Below are positions 9,089 to 17,522 of a stretch of 64,000 nt of DNA, piece by piece (positions within the stretch are counted from its first letter, which is position 1; every line of letters begins with the position of its first letter). The DNA comes from Thermoplasmata archaeon (GTDB taxonomy: Archaea > Thermoplasmatota > Thermoplasmata > Lutacidiplasmatales > UBA184), in the NCBI GenBank assembly GCA_021796385.1, contig JAJYXQ010000032.1, positions 1-64,000 on the forward strand, in the 5' to 3' direction. Under the pieces are notes generated by a model. It did not search any database and was not told where the DNA came from. It saw only the letters and a list, made by a program, of their open reading frames with translations. The position numbers were made by a program, and so were the translations under genes.

Positions 9089-10336
9089 TTATTTAAGTCT
9101 GCGTGGCGGGACGGGCCGAAGCAGGTCTTCAACGACCTGATTCCATGTGGGTATCCGGCCCCGGGCTTGGTCGGCCAATCGATGACGCAGAGCCTCATCG
9201 GCGATCAGACGGTGGAGTTCATGCGCAAGCTCCGCCTCGTCGTCCTTCTCGAGCACGATCATTCCCAGGGCCCGGAGATCCTGGGGGCAGCCTGAGGGAG
9301 AAGTGATGACGGGCAAACCGTGGACCAACGCTTCGACCCTCGATATCCCGAAGCTCTCCATCTGGGAGGTTGAACAGAAGATCGATGCCCGTTGATATTC
9401 CTCACTGACGTTCGTCACCTCACCCACGATCTGGACTCGGGAGCGGAGCCCAAGAGAGTCCACGAGCGCCTCCAGTTCCTGCCGATACCCGAAGTCCTCG
9501 ACCGGCCCCACCAGCCGCAGCGTCCACCCGGGAAAGGTGTTGGAGACGATCCCGAAGGCACGAATTAATACCTCGAGGCGCTTGACGCGGGAGATCCGGG
9601 CCACCGACAGCACCTGGGGACTTCTCGGGTGCGGGTCTTTCTCTGCTATCGGATGGTGGTGGGGAGAGTAGCCATCCGGAATCATGCAAAGTCGGGCCGG
9701 GCCCCACACCCATCTCCGTGCGATCTCCTCTGCGCACGTAGTCTCGACCACGATCTTATCGAAGAGCCAGCTCGAAAGGAAGAGGTACGGCCCCGTGAAG
9801 TACTTGGTGAGGTGGTCCGAGTACGGTCCCCCCCAATCCATCTTGAGGATCCATCGACGGGCATCGTGTCCGGATGGTCCGACGGAGCGCACCCCCCGGA
9901 TCAAGCGATCCCAGAGCGTAACGAGCATCTGGCGCTTCCAACCCTTGATCACGATCACATCGGTCACCGCATACCGGTCGAGCACCGATAAGGCGCAGCG
10001 AAGTTCTCCCCGGATGCTCCCCGGACCTTCCTTCAGGACCTCGACGATCTCCACTCCGGAAAGTGCGGGTACGCGGGAACTGCGCACCAACGCCACGGAA
10101 GGGGAGCCCGCCTCCGCGACCGCGATGGGAATGCCGCCGGGATCCTTCTGCCGGTGCACCGCTTCGATTGTTCCGCCCGACCAGTACGTCAGTACCACCC
10201 GGCGGCCTGGAGATGCACGGCTCAAGAGATTCGGGGCCACACCGGGGGGGGAAGTTACCCACCCGTATAATAATCCAGGGGAGGGGGCCTTTCGCCGTTG
10301 CTTAGGACCGCCGTCCTCGGGGCTCTCCGAAACCAT
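9089..10336 (-). CDS. GT4-type glycosyltransferase (family 1 fold)
   Basis: Predicted GT-B glycosyltransferase that uses a nucleotide sugar. The C-terminal half has the family 1 pattern: 'VLSVARISRVKRLEVLIRAF', 'RLVGPVEDFGY', 'VQIVGEVTNVSEEY' and the donor-binding 'SFGISRVEALVHGLPVI' with the EX7E-type acid. I place the start at the ATG at 10336 (415 residues); the open frame continues 30 codons upstream without recognisable sequence. Adjacent genes are glycosyltransferases and an FkbM methyltransferase, so it probably builds or decorates a surface glycan or glycolipid. Donor and acceptor are unknown. Confidence 0.85.
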   Translation of the reverse strand: MVSESPEDGGPKQRRKAPSPGLLYGWVTSPPGVAPNLLSRASPGRRVVLTYWSGGTIEAVHRQKDPGGIPIAVAEAGSPSVALVRSSRVPALSGVEIVEVLKEGPGSIRGELRCALSVLDRYAVTDVIVIKGWKRQMLVTLWDRLIRGVRSVGPSGHDARRWILKMDWGGPYSDHLTKYFTGPYLFLSSWLFDKIVVETTCAEEIARRWVWGPARLCMIPDGYSPHHHPIAEKDPHPRSPQVLSVARISRVKRLEVLIRAFGIVSNTFPGWTLRLVGPVEDFGYRQELEALVDSLGLRSRVQIVGEVTNVSEEYQRASIFCSTSQMESFGISRVEALVHGLPVITSPSGCPQDLRALGMIVLEKDDEAELAHELHRLIADEALRHRLADQARGRIPTWNQVVEDLLRPVPPRRLK

Positions 10337-10612
10337 AATGGCCCAAGCCCCCTTCGCCCGAAGGAAGCCCGGGGGGATAAGAGGAGGGAGATGGGGAATT
10401 GTCGTCCGATGGCTCGCTCCCCACACCGTGTCTTCGCTACTCCCCGCGTAGCTGCTTCAAGTTTGCGTGCTGGGGCGGTTGGGGCCCCCTTCTTGCCAGT
10501 CTGCCACCGAACACTTCCGGCCGGGTACGGGGAGCATGATGCATCAGCGGCGTCCGGGTACAGGGTGCTCCAGCGTCTCCTGCCTGAGCGACATACTGCC
10601 TGACGGGGAGAG

Positions 10613-11845
10613 ATGATGAGCCGCATTAGGCAGAACCGGTTCTCCGACCCGACCGGCGAGCGGCCGCGCCTGGTCCTCTTTTATCACCGCGACACCCGGA
10701 ACAAGTTCCATGGAGAAGCGGTGTACGTGCGCCAGTTCATCGTTTCGTTGAAGACACCGTTCGATCTGGTTACCGTGGCCCCGGGAGGTGGGGAGCTCGA
10801 CCCCCCCCGGTTCTCGGGATTGTTGCCCGACTCTGTGGAGACCCTCGGCCTTCAAGCACGGGTCCTTCTCGGCATGAAGGGGATCCTTCCCTCTGAACAG
10901 CGTTCGGTGATCGTGGTAGCCGATGTGTATCTGTACCTCGTTCCGATGCTGATCGCACGCATTCGACAGGTTCCGTTGGTCTTCCTCTGTAGCGACCTTC
11001 CCGGGAGATATGCCGCTTCATGGGCGGGTTCTCAGAAGGGGAGAGGGTCCCTGATGCGGATCCTCCGGAGCGTTCTTGACGGACTATCCTTCGCCACGTG
11101 CGACGCGGTCGTGGTCCGTACAGATGCGATGCGGGCCGCCCTCGCTTCGAACCCCCGATGGAAGCACTTGACCACGTGGATCGCACCCCATCGACCGGTG
11201 CAGTCCTTCCCGGACAGGGAACGTATCCGTTCGTTTCAGCGGGAACGGGCACTCCCGCCAGGCCCGCTCCTGGTCTTCGCCGGAGATTGCCATTACCCAC
11301 CCAATGCGGAGGCTGTTCGGTACATCCTGCGCGATCTGGCCCCGGCCTTGGCAACCAGCTCCCCCACGGCGTGTATCGTCATCGTCGGTCCCGGAAGCGA
11401 ATCCTGGACGAAGGAGGCCGGGCCGAACGTCCGCTTGCTGGGACCGGTCGATGACATCAGCTCCCTGTTCTATGGAGCCCACGTCGGCCTCGCACCGATT
11501 CGGGTCGAGGGCGGGGTCAGCTCGAAGGTCATCGACTATCTGGCCCACGGACTCACAGTGGTGGCGACCCCGGAGGCCGCCGTGGGGCAACCCGATCAGG
11601 CGCGCCTCGTCGTCCTTCCCTTCCCGAGGTTTCGGGAGGGGGTAGAGGAGCTGCTCCGCTCGGGGAAAGTGTTCCCGGCCCTCGATACGTACCTGGCCGA
11701 AAGGGGGATGGAACGGGACCGGGGCGACGAAGAGCATTGGACCCGTTTCATCGGGGAGCTCTTCCAGATTGCAAACGACCCGGGCGGATTCAAGAGATCC
11801 GGCCCCCCATCGTCCGGTAGAACGAGAGCGCGACCGCCGGGCTGA
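10613..11845 (+). CDS. GT4-type glycosyltransferase
   Basis: A 410-residue GT-B glycosyltransferase. Features seen are an N-terminal 'LVLFYHRDTRNKFHGE' acceptor domain with a GEA-type loop, 'LVFAGDCHYPPNAEAVRYI' opening the donor domain and 'LAPIRVEGGVSSKVIDYLAHGLTVVATPEAA', the usual donor-binding helix. Divergent from the GT4 gene at 9089-10336 with about 276 bp between the starts. Its 3' end overlaps the convergent GT2 gene by 56 bp. Likely substrate is a nucleotide sugar for cell-surface polysaccharide; specificity unknown. Confidence 0.85.
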   Translation: MMSRIRQNRFSDPTGERPRLVLFYHRDTRNKFHGEAVYVRQFIVSLKTPFDLVTVAPGGGELDPPRFSGLLPDSVETLGLQARVLLGMKGILPSEQRSVIVVADVYLYLVPMLIARIRQVPLVFLCSDLPGRYAASWAGSQKGRGSLMRILRSVLDGLSFATCDAVVVRTDAMRAALASNPRWKHLTTWIAPHRPVQSFPDRERIRSFQRERALPPGPLLVFAGDCHYPPNAEAVRYILRDLAPALATSSPTACIVIVGPGSESWTKEAGPNVRLLGPVDDISSLFYGAHVGLAPIRVEGGVSSKVIDYLAHGLTVVATPEAAVGQPDQARLVVLPFPRFREGVEELLRSGKVFPALDTYLAERGMERDRGDEEHWTRFIGELFQIANDPGGFKRSGPPSSGRTRARPPG

Positions 11846-12845
11846 GGGATGCCGTCCCCGTCGCGAGCAGCAGAGGACGCCGAGTCTTCACCACGTAGCT
11901 CGAGCGGAGCCGCATCAACTGCCCGAAGTCCTCTCGGTACCGGGCGCGCCGGATCTCGGCTCCCCTCAGGTCGAGAAGCGCCTTCTCTACGGCGAGCACG
12001 GAATCCACGATCTGGCGATATTCCGATGGCTGCCCCTCCTTTAAGGTCTCGCCGACGGCGTCGAGTGCCTGTACGTTTCGTTGGGAAACCTCGAGCAAAC
12101 CCTGCGGGACCATCGATCGGGATGCCTCGGATATTTGGGAGGCGTTGGCACCATGGAGACGAACGGTCGTCAGACGTCGCTCATCGAGAGAGAGGCACCA
12201 TGGCGACCGCAAGGCCACCAGCCACAGGAATTGGTCCGTCGCGAGGTCGGCGAGGGGTAAGAGATGGGCGTACGGGGCCAGGAGTTCCCGGCGGACCGAT
12301 ATGCAACTGTTGTTGAATTCGGGATAGACCCCCGCCAAATGCTGGACCTGATCCCAGCGGGTGTGGGAATCGATCCGTATGCCGCCCCGGGCCCGAAGGA
12401 GACGGTCTGCCCGAGCGCGGAATGCGCTCGGCGGCAGAGGATGGCCTTGGGCATCCATGAGCGAGTAGTGGTTGTGTAGATACCCGAGTTCTGGGTGGCG
12501 ATCGTACTCCTCAATCAACGCGGAGAGCTTGTGCGGATGGAAGGCATCATCGTCCTCGAGGAATGTGATCAACGGGGCCCGGGCGTACCGGAGGGCGGTC
12601 GCAATCTTTTGACCGAGGCTGGCGCTGTTCTCGGTGAGGACACGGACCCTTGGACTACGTACAACGGGACGCACGGTCCCCTCTTCCATGTTCGAGATGA
12701 GGAGGATCTCGAAGTCCGACGGAGAAGCGTCCTGCTGTGCGAGCGACCCGAGGGCCTCCGAAAGGTACGAGAGGCGATCGTGTGCCGTGACGATCACAGA
12801 GATCCGGGGCGAGGGGGTGTTCGACGGGGAGGGATTCACGTCCAT
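11790..12845 (-). CDS. GT2-type glycosyltransferase
   Basis: A 351-residue GT-A enzyme. The N-terminal domain starts with 'RISVIVTAHDRLSYLSEAL', followed by 'ASLGQKIATALRYARAP' and the metal-binding 'FLEDDDAFHPHKL' (DxD-type), all standard for family 2. The C-terminal 120 residues are helical and charged and were not recognised. The 3' end overlaps the convergent glycosyltransferase by 56 bp. It belongs to the surface-glycan cluster; the sugar it transfers is not predictable. Confidence 0.87.
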   Translation of the reverse strand: MDVNPSPSNTPSPRISVIVTAHDRLSYLSEALGSLAQQDASPSDFEILLISNMEEGTVRPVVRSPRVRVLTENSASLGQKIATALRYARAPLITFLEDDDAFHPHKLSALIEEYDRHPELGYLHNHYSLMDAQGHPLPPSAFRARADRLLRARGGIRIDSHTRWDQVQHLAGVYPEFNNSCISVRRELLAPYAHLLPLADLATDQFLWLVALRSPWCLSLDERRLTTVRLHGANASQISEASRSMVPQGLLEVSQRNVQALDAVGETLKEGQPSEYRQIVDSVLAVEKALLDLRGAEIRRARYREDFGQLMRLRSSYVVKTRRPLLLATGTASLSPAVALSFYRTMGGRIS

Positions 12846-12969
12846 GGTATTCCGATCCGGAGCGCGTCTACCGAAGGAGACGGGCCATAAAAGCGGCCCG
12901 GGATACCGGCGAGGGACGGGCGGGTCGACGAACCGTTATAACGGTCGCGGCCTCGAAAGGGGCCGTACG

Positions 12970-13941
12970 ATGAGTCCCACTCGTTCGACCGGCCGGTTGA
13001 CCTCACGGGTCTTACGGAAACTCTGGTCCCGAATGCTCCTGCTCCAAGCATCCCATCCCGACATCCTTTCCAACCCCGGTGCCTATTGGGCCACGGGACT
13101 TTTCGGGGGCACCCGCACCCTCCATCTGAAGGATGGAACCGCGCTTCTCGTGAGCCGGGACAATCTGCGCATGGTGACGAACATCCTCCTCCTTGCCTAC
13201 TATGGGGCCCGCTTTTCGGGTCCGCGTTCGCAGCGGCACCTTTGGCGACTTTCGGTCGAGGATGGGATCATCGAGACTCCGAGCGGCATCCAGTTTACCC
13301 TGGAATCGCTCGAAGCGAACATCTTTGCCGAGACCTTCATCTACGACCTGCACCAGGTGCCTGGAGACCTCCGCGGCAAGGTGGTGGTCGATGTGGGAGC
13401 CCACGTCGGGGACACGGCGCTCTACTTCGCCGCCCAGGGCGCCACGGTCTACGCCCTGGAGCCGGATCCCATGAATTTTCGAAGGCTCCTTCGCAACCTG
13501 GAATTGAATCCCGGCCTCGCCCAAGCCGTCCGACCGATTGAGAAGGCCGTCGGTCGTGACGGGAAGGTCGTGTTCCGGAGCGGCCTCCGGGGGGGAAGCG
13601 GCCGGTTCGCACGACAAGGGACCCCGACGGAGGTGGACAGCCTGAGCCTGACCCAACTCCTGTCCGAGTTCCATATCGAAAGGCCGTATCTCCTCAAGTT
13701 GGACTGCAAAGGCTCCGAGTTCGAGATCGTTCGGGACCCCGCCCTTGCTCGATTTGAACGCCTCTCGATCGAATACAACACGGACCTTGGCGTCGGAACG
13801 CTCGACCAGCTCGTTACCGCTTTGGAAGCCCAGGGGTTCCCCGTGATCCATACAGCGAAGTTCGGATGGGGACCCGAGGCCGAGTCGGACATGGGCCTGC
13901 TCCATGCCGAACGGACCTCTGGGGTGCCTTCCCGCTCGTGA
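12970..13941 (+). CDS. FkbM-family S-adenosylmethionine methyltransferase
   Basis: Predicted O-methyltransferase of 323 residues. The SAM-binding core begins at 'KVVVDVGAHVGDTALYFAAQGATVYALEPDP', which has motif I (DVGAHVGD) and the acidic motif II, followed by 'LLKLDCKGSEFEIV', the FkbM signature. Start is the ATG at 12970; the open frame upstream runs through the intergenic region and lacks similarity. In archaea and bacteria FkbM enzymes often methylate sugars, which fits the neighbouring glycosyltransferases. A promoter may lie in the 'cgttataacggtc' segment about 30 bp upstream. Confidence 0.85.
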   Translation: MSPTRSTGRLTSRVLRKLWSRMLLLQASHPDILSNPGAYWATGLFGGTRTLHLKDGTALLVSRDNLRMVTNILLLAYYGARFSGPRSQRHLWRLSVEDGIIETPSGIQFTLESLEANIFAETFIYDLHQVPGDLRGKVVVDVGAHVGDTALYFAAQGATVYALEPDPMNFRRLLRNLELNPGLAQAVRPIEKAVGRDGKVVFRSGLRGGSGRFARQGTPTEVDSLSLTQLLSEFHIERPYLLKLDCKGSEFEIVRDPALARFERLSIEYNTDLGVGTLDQLVTALEAQGFPVIHTAKFGWGPEAESDMGLLHAERTSGVPSRS

Positions 13942-14147
13942 GATTACCGAGCCCCCATAGATGGGCGCGACCGGGTCCTAAGTCCGGCCCGGGGTACACC
14001 TTCCATCCTGAACTGGGCATTTCCACTTCAGAGCAAAAGTTTATTACCTCATACCCGGTCTAAAATCCCACGGGCGGACTTCCCATGGATGGAAACGGCG
14101 AACAGCAGGGGGTGTAGTGGCCTACTCGCCGTTGTCGATCTTGAACC

Positions 14148-15008
14148 ATGGTGATGGAAGCCAACGCTGAGCACTTTGCGATACACCGGCCGATCGCCTT
14201 CGACCTCCCCCATCCCTATTTTGAGGACTTCGGGAAGGCGCCTACGGACTCCATGGGGGTCTCCGTGGTCATCCCCGCTTACAATGAAGAGCGACGGCTG
14301 CCCCAAACGCTTGCTAAGTACCTCGCGGCCCTCGAGCGGGAGGAACGGCCCTACGAGATCATTGTGGTCGTCGACGGCGTCACGGACCGGACCGCCGAGG
14401 TCGCCCGGTCCTTCGCCCACCGTGGGGTCCGGGTGCTCGAGTTCAGCAGGCGCCTCGGCAAGGGCGGAGCGATCAAGGCTGGGGTCGATGTGGCCCGGTA
14501 TGACTGCGTTGGCTACGTGGATGCCGATGGCCCGGTCCTCGCTTCGGATCTCGTGCGGATGGTGAACGCGCTCCCCACATGCGATGCAGTGATCGCCTCA
14601 CGCTGGGTGCGCGGGAGCCAAGTGGTCGTTCAGCAACCGATCTCCCGGGTCGTCATGGGCCGGGTGTGGAACGCGCTGACCCGTAGCCTTCTCCTCCTCC
14701 CGGTCAAGGACACTCAATGCGGGGCCAAGTTCTTCCGGCGATCTGTCCTCACTTCTTCCCTCCGGTCGGTTTCGATCACGAATTGGGCCTTTGACGCGGG
14801 GCTTCTCTTTCACCTGCGGAAGAAGGGGTACTTCCTCCGCGAGGTCCCGGTGACATGGAACCACGCGGACGACAGCCGTCTCAATCCGGGAACCGAGGCC
14901 CCAAAGATGTTCCTCTCGGTCCTGGCGGTCCGGGTCATGAGCTGGCGCTACGCACGGTGGATCCCGAAGTCGGTGGTCCAGCGATTTCAGCAGATGGTCA
15001 ACGATTGA
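14148..15008 (+). CDS. Dolichyl-phosphate sugar synthase-like GT2 glycosyltransferase
   Basis: Transfers a sugar from a nucleotide donor, probably onto dolichyl phosphate. The 286-residue protein shows 'SVVIPAYNEERRLPQTL', 'EIIVVVDGVTDRTAEVA', 'RRLGKGGAIKAGV', the metal-binding 'YVDADGP' and 'DTQCGAKFFRRSVL', the pattern of the ALG5/DPM1 group. No C-terminal membrane helices are present, so it is a soluble or peripheral form. Two ATGs lie at 14148 and 14154; an internal ATG at about 14253 directly before the first strand is a possible alternative. A dolichol-linked sugar would feed N-glycosylation or the DUF2079 proteins nearby (inference). Confidence 0.86.
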   Translation: MVMEANAEHFAIHRPIAFDLPHPYFEDFGKAPTDSMGVSVVIPAYNEERRLPQTLAKYLAALEREERPYEIIVVVDGVTDRTAEVARSFAHRGVRVLEFSRRLGKGGAIKAGVDVARYDCVGYVDADGPVLASDLVRMVNALPTCDAVIASRWVRGSQVVVQQPISRVVMGRVWNALTRSLLLLPVKDTQCGAKFFRRSVLTSSLRSVSITNWAFDAGLLFHLRKKGYFLREVPVTWNHADDSRLNPGTEAPKMFLSVLAVRVMSWRYARWIPKSVVQRFQQMVND

Positions 15009-15036
15009 CCAGGTCGCGCGCACCGCTTCCGTTCCC

Positions 15037-15447
15037 CTAGCGGGTGACCCGGAAGGTGTACCGAGCAGGGACCCGGCGGCGGATCGGTGTCCAGAACGGA
15101 CAGCGGCTGCACTTGTACCCGGCGATCACCCGGCCCCCGTCCAACGTTTCGTTGTAGATCTCCCGGATCGGTCGGTGACAGACCGGACAGGAACGCAAGG
15201 GCGCGGACACCGGTCGCGAGGCGTACCGCACATCGACCGCGATCCGTTTCGATGTGAGGAGTACCGAACGCATGCGCTCCTCGCTGACGCGCAGGCGCTT
15301 CTCCTCGCCGCGCAGTTGCTCGACCAGCTCGGCGTGGAGCTTCCCCTGGGTCTCGATGGAGCCACCGGAGGAATACAGCGCCCGTAGGGCGAGCGCCTCG
15401 ATGATCTCCGGCGCCGCGAGCTCGTAGTCCCCGGAAGAGGGGGCCAT
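15037..15447 (-). CDS. Small zinc-ribbon protein, function unknown
   Basis: A 136-residue protein with a helical N-terminal half and a C-terminal four-cysteine ribbon: 'SCPVCHRPI' and, about 25 residues later, 'YKCSRCPFW'. The start is placed at the ATG at 15447, 22 bp downstream of the AAA ATPase stop codon; the longer open frame would overlap that gene. Same strand and tight spacing suggest one operon with the ATPase. The ribbon could bind DNA or the ATPase. I do not recognise the family. Confidence 0.6.
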   Translation of the reverse strand: MAPSSGDYELAAPEIIEALALRALYSSGGSIETQGKLHAELVEQLRGEEKRLRVSEERMRSVLLTSKRIAVDVRYASRPVSAPLRSCPVCHRPIREIYNETLDGGRVIAGYKCSRCPFWTPIRRRVPARYTFRVTR

Positions 15448-15469
15448 GCGTCGCAGCGTTCGCTTCGGC

Positions 15470-16930
15470 TCAGTGTCTCCAGGAGCCTTTCCCTTCCCTC
15501 GCCGCAATCTCCTCCTCGTAGAAGCGCCGGGCCAGCCCTTCCTCTTCCTTTCCCACCGGGATGACATCGTCCGAACCCTGAGCGAAGTACCCGACCAAGG
15601 CTCCGGCAGCCGCCAGCCGGACCGCCCGGCTCTTTAGGCGCGGAGAGAACCGGGGGTGACTCGTCCTATCCAGGGCCTTCTCAGAAACCGAGCGCAAGGA
15701 ACCGTAGAGTTGGCGCGTGAGTGCGACCCCCTTCCTCTTCCAGCGCCGGGCCAGAGGATGGCCCGTCTGCACGGCATGGACCAGGGTGAGATGATCCCGG
15801 ATCATCCCGGCCCGAGAGAAATCGATCTCCCCGAGCTCCAGACGCTCGGCGCTCGTTTCCACGGCCCGGAACCGGGCCTTGGTCATGCGATGGAACCGGA
15901 GGAGCATCCGGTCCTCGAGCGCAGCGAAGTTCGGGTCGGCGATCGTGGTCCAATAGTCACTTCCCCCTTCGACCCGGACGTTGTAATTCACCGAGAAGTA
16001 CGAGGCGAAGATGTACGGGCCGATCGTGCCAAGCGTGGTCTCCCACTTGACGGGGCGCTGCTCCATGACCAGCTTCAAGGGCTCGACCATGCCGCGGTAC
16101 TTGAACCAGTCGTTGAACTCCGGCACGATGAAATTGAACGTGCGACCCCGATAGAAAGAACCCACTCGGAGGAACTGTACTGGGGTGATCCCGCCGCAGT
16201 AACGGTTCCGTCCGGGAAGCCCGTGGGGGGGAACCCCTGCCTTCGGGTTGCCCCGGATCATGTCGTCGATGGCAAAGGTCTTCCCCGTCCCGGGTGGTCC
16301 GAACAGGGAGAGGTTGAATCCGCTCGTTCCCGTCGGCCGCCCCGTGGGGGCCATCAGCGGGGCATCGCATAGGGCATACTGGTGCAGGAGTCCGATCAGG
16401 ATGTCGAGAAAGAGCTCCTCACCGAAGAGCTCCTTCGTGTAGCTCACGAGCGATGCGAGCGTGAACTCCTCGGCGAACTTGAGCACGGCCGGAAGACGAT
16501 CGGTGAGGAGGTCCTTCAGGTAGAGGAAGTACTCGGTGTCCATCTCCCTTAGCTCGATCGCCTCATTGGTGGGCCCGGACATGGTTCCCTCGAATCCCGG
16601 CTCGGGCGCCTCGAGGCTCGAGCGGAGGAACCCGAGGAGATGCTCTTCACTCGTGGGGACGTACGTCCGGTCTTCCCGGGTCGATGCGACCTCCTCGAGG
16701 AGCCCGACCCGCTTCAGGCGCTGTAGAAGCCGCAGAGGATCTGTGAAGGCCTTCTCCTTCAGGAGTGCCAACCGTAGCTCGGAAAGCCGGAACGAGGGAC
16801 GGCCACCCCGCTGGCCACGCGCCTCCTGATGCTGACGGGAGCTCTGAAGGAGGTCCAGTACCTTGCGGGCCACCGGGACCTCCTCCTCGGTCACCTCGAG
16901 GTCCGGCCCATGCCCTGCCGCCACCCCCAT
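15470..16930 (-). CDS. AAA-type P-loop ATPase with N-terminal winged-helix-like region
   Basis: A 486-residue ATPase. The Walker A motif 'LFGPPGTGKTFAIDD' lies near residues 211-218 and is followed by an unusual, aromatic-rich ATPase domain ('GRTFNFIVPEFNDWFKYRGM'). The first 110 residues look like one or two winged helices ('SELRLALLKEKAFTDPLRLLQRLKRVGLLEE'). I chose the ATG at 16930 because it sits about 30 bp from a TATA box shared with the divergent resolvase gene; the 16990 start would overlap that gene. The divergence from Hjc suggests a role in DNA repair or chromosome handling. The exact family was not recognised; MCM and RuvB are not good fits. Confidence 0.7.
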   Translation of the reverse strand: MGVAAGHGPDLEVTEEEVPVARKVLDLLQSSRQHQEARGQRGGRPSFRLSELRLALLKEKAFTDPLRLLQRLKRVGLLEEVASTREDRTYVPTSEEHLLGFLRSSLEAPEPGFEGTMSGPTNEAIELREMDTEYFLYLKDLLTDRLPAVLKFAEEFTLASLVSYTKELFGEELFLDILIGLLHQYALCDAPLMAPTGRPTGTSGFNLSLFGPPGTGKTFAIDDMIRGNPKAGVPPHGLPGRNRYCGGITPVQFLRVGSFYRGRTFNFIVPEFNDWFKYRGMVEPLKLVMEQRPVKWETTLGTIGPYIFASYFSVNYNVRVEGGSDYWTTIADPNFAALEDRMLLRFHRMTKARFRAVETSAERLELGEIDFSRAGMIRDHLTLVHAVQTGHPLARRWKRKGVALTRQLYGSLRSVSEKALDRTSHPRFSPRLKSRAVRLAAAGALVGYFAQGSDDVIPVGKEEEGLARRFYEEEIAAREGKGSWRH

Positions 16931-16950
16931 CGCCACTCCCGGAGCATCTT

Positions 16951-16972
16951 CCGAGCCTATATCTATTGTTGG
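16951..16972. promoter_or_regulatory. Shared bidirectional TATA box, AAA ATPase / Hjc
   Basis: The segment 'cctatatctattg' (16956-16968) is AT-rich in both directions and sits 26-32 bp from the start codons on each side (16989 on plus, 16930 on minus), which is the archaeal TATA-to-start distance for leaderless transcripts. One box therefore probably serves both genes. The motif is seen directly; promoter function is inferred. Confidence 0.5.
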
Positions 16973-16988
16973 GTCCTTCCGGACCCGC

Positions 16989-17522
16989 ATGGGATCCGGG
17001 TACTCCTCCTACGAGCGGGAGCTCAAGGGGATCATGGGGGGAGATCGACAGCTCTTGGGCCGGTACCGAAGGATCGCCTCGTCCCTTGAGGCGTTGCACA
17101 CTCTCGACAAGCTGGCGGAACGCCCCTTCCTCGTGGTCCGGACGGCAGGATCGCACGGGTTCGACCTCCTGGCGCTCCGGGATGGCGTGGCCCTCCCCAT
17201 CGAGGTGAAATGCTCCGGGGAGGCCGTGGTGCATTTCACCGCGTCGCGGGGACGGAACCGGGAACAATACGAGCAGCTCACCCGTGAAACCCTCCGGGCG
17301 GGGCAAGTCCTGCTCTATGCATACCGCCTCATGGGAATGCGGGACGAGGACCCCTGGCGGCTCTTCCGCGCCTCGAATGGGGACACGAAGGGGGTGGCAC
17401 GGTTCATCGCCAACAACACCCCGGGGATCGACGTGACCGACAAGGGGAACCAAGTGCTGCGTTGGAAGGACGGGAAACCCCTCATGGACTTCCTCCAGAT
17501 GGTGCTCGAGATATCGACATGA
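16989..17522 (+). CDS. hjc: Hjc-type Holliday junction resolvase
   Basis: Archaeal structure-selective nuclease of the PD-(D/E)XK fold that cuts four-way DNA junctions. The 177-residue protein starts 'MGSGYSSYERELKGI', the typical N-terminal ERELK helix, and has the active-site blocks 'GSHGFDLLAL' and 'PIEVKCSG' (D...E-x-K). It is longer than the usual 120-140 residues, with an extra C-terminal 50 residues. Start chosen at 16989, leaderless with respect to the TATA box near 16960. Its stop overlaps the next gene's ATG by the usual ATGA. Confidence 0.82.
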   Translation: MGSGYSSYERELKGIMGGDRQLLGRYRRIASSLEALHTLDKLAERPFLVVRTAGSHGFDLLALRDGVALPIEVKCSGEAVVHFTASRGRNREQYEQLTRETLRAGQVLLYAYRLMGMRDEDPWRLFRASNGDTKGVARFIANNTPGIDVTDKGNQVLRWKDGKPLMDFLQMVLEIST

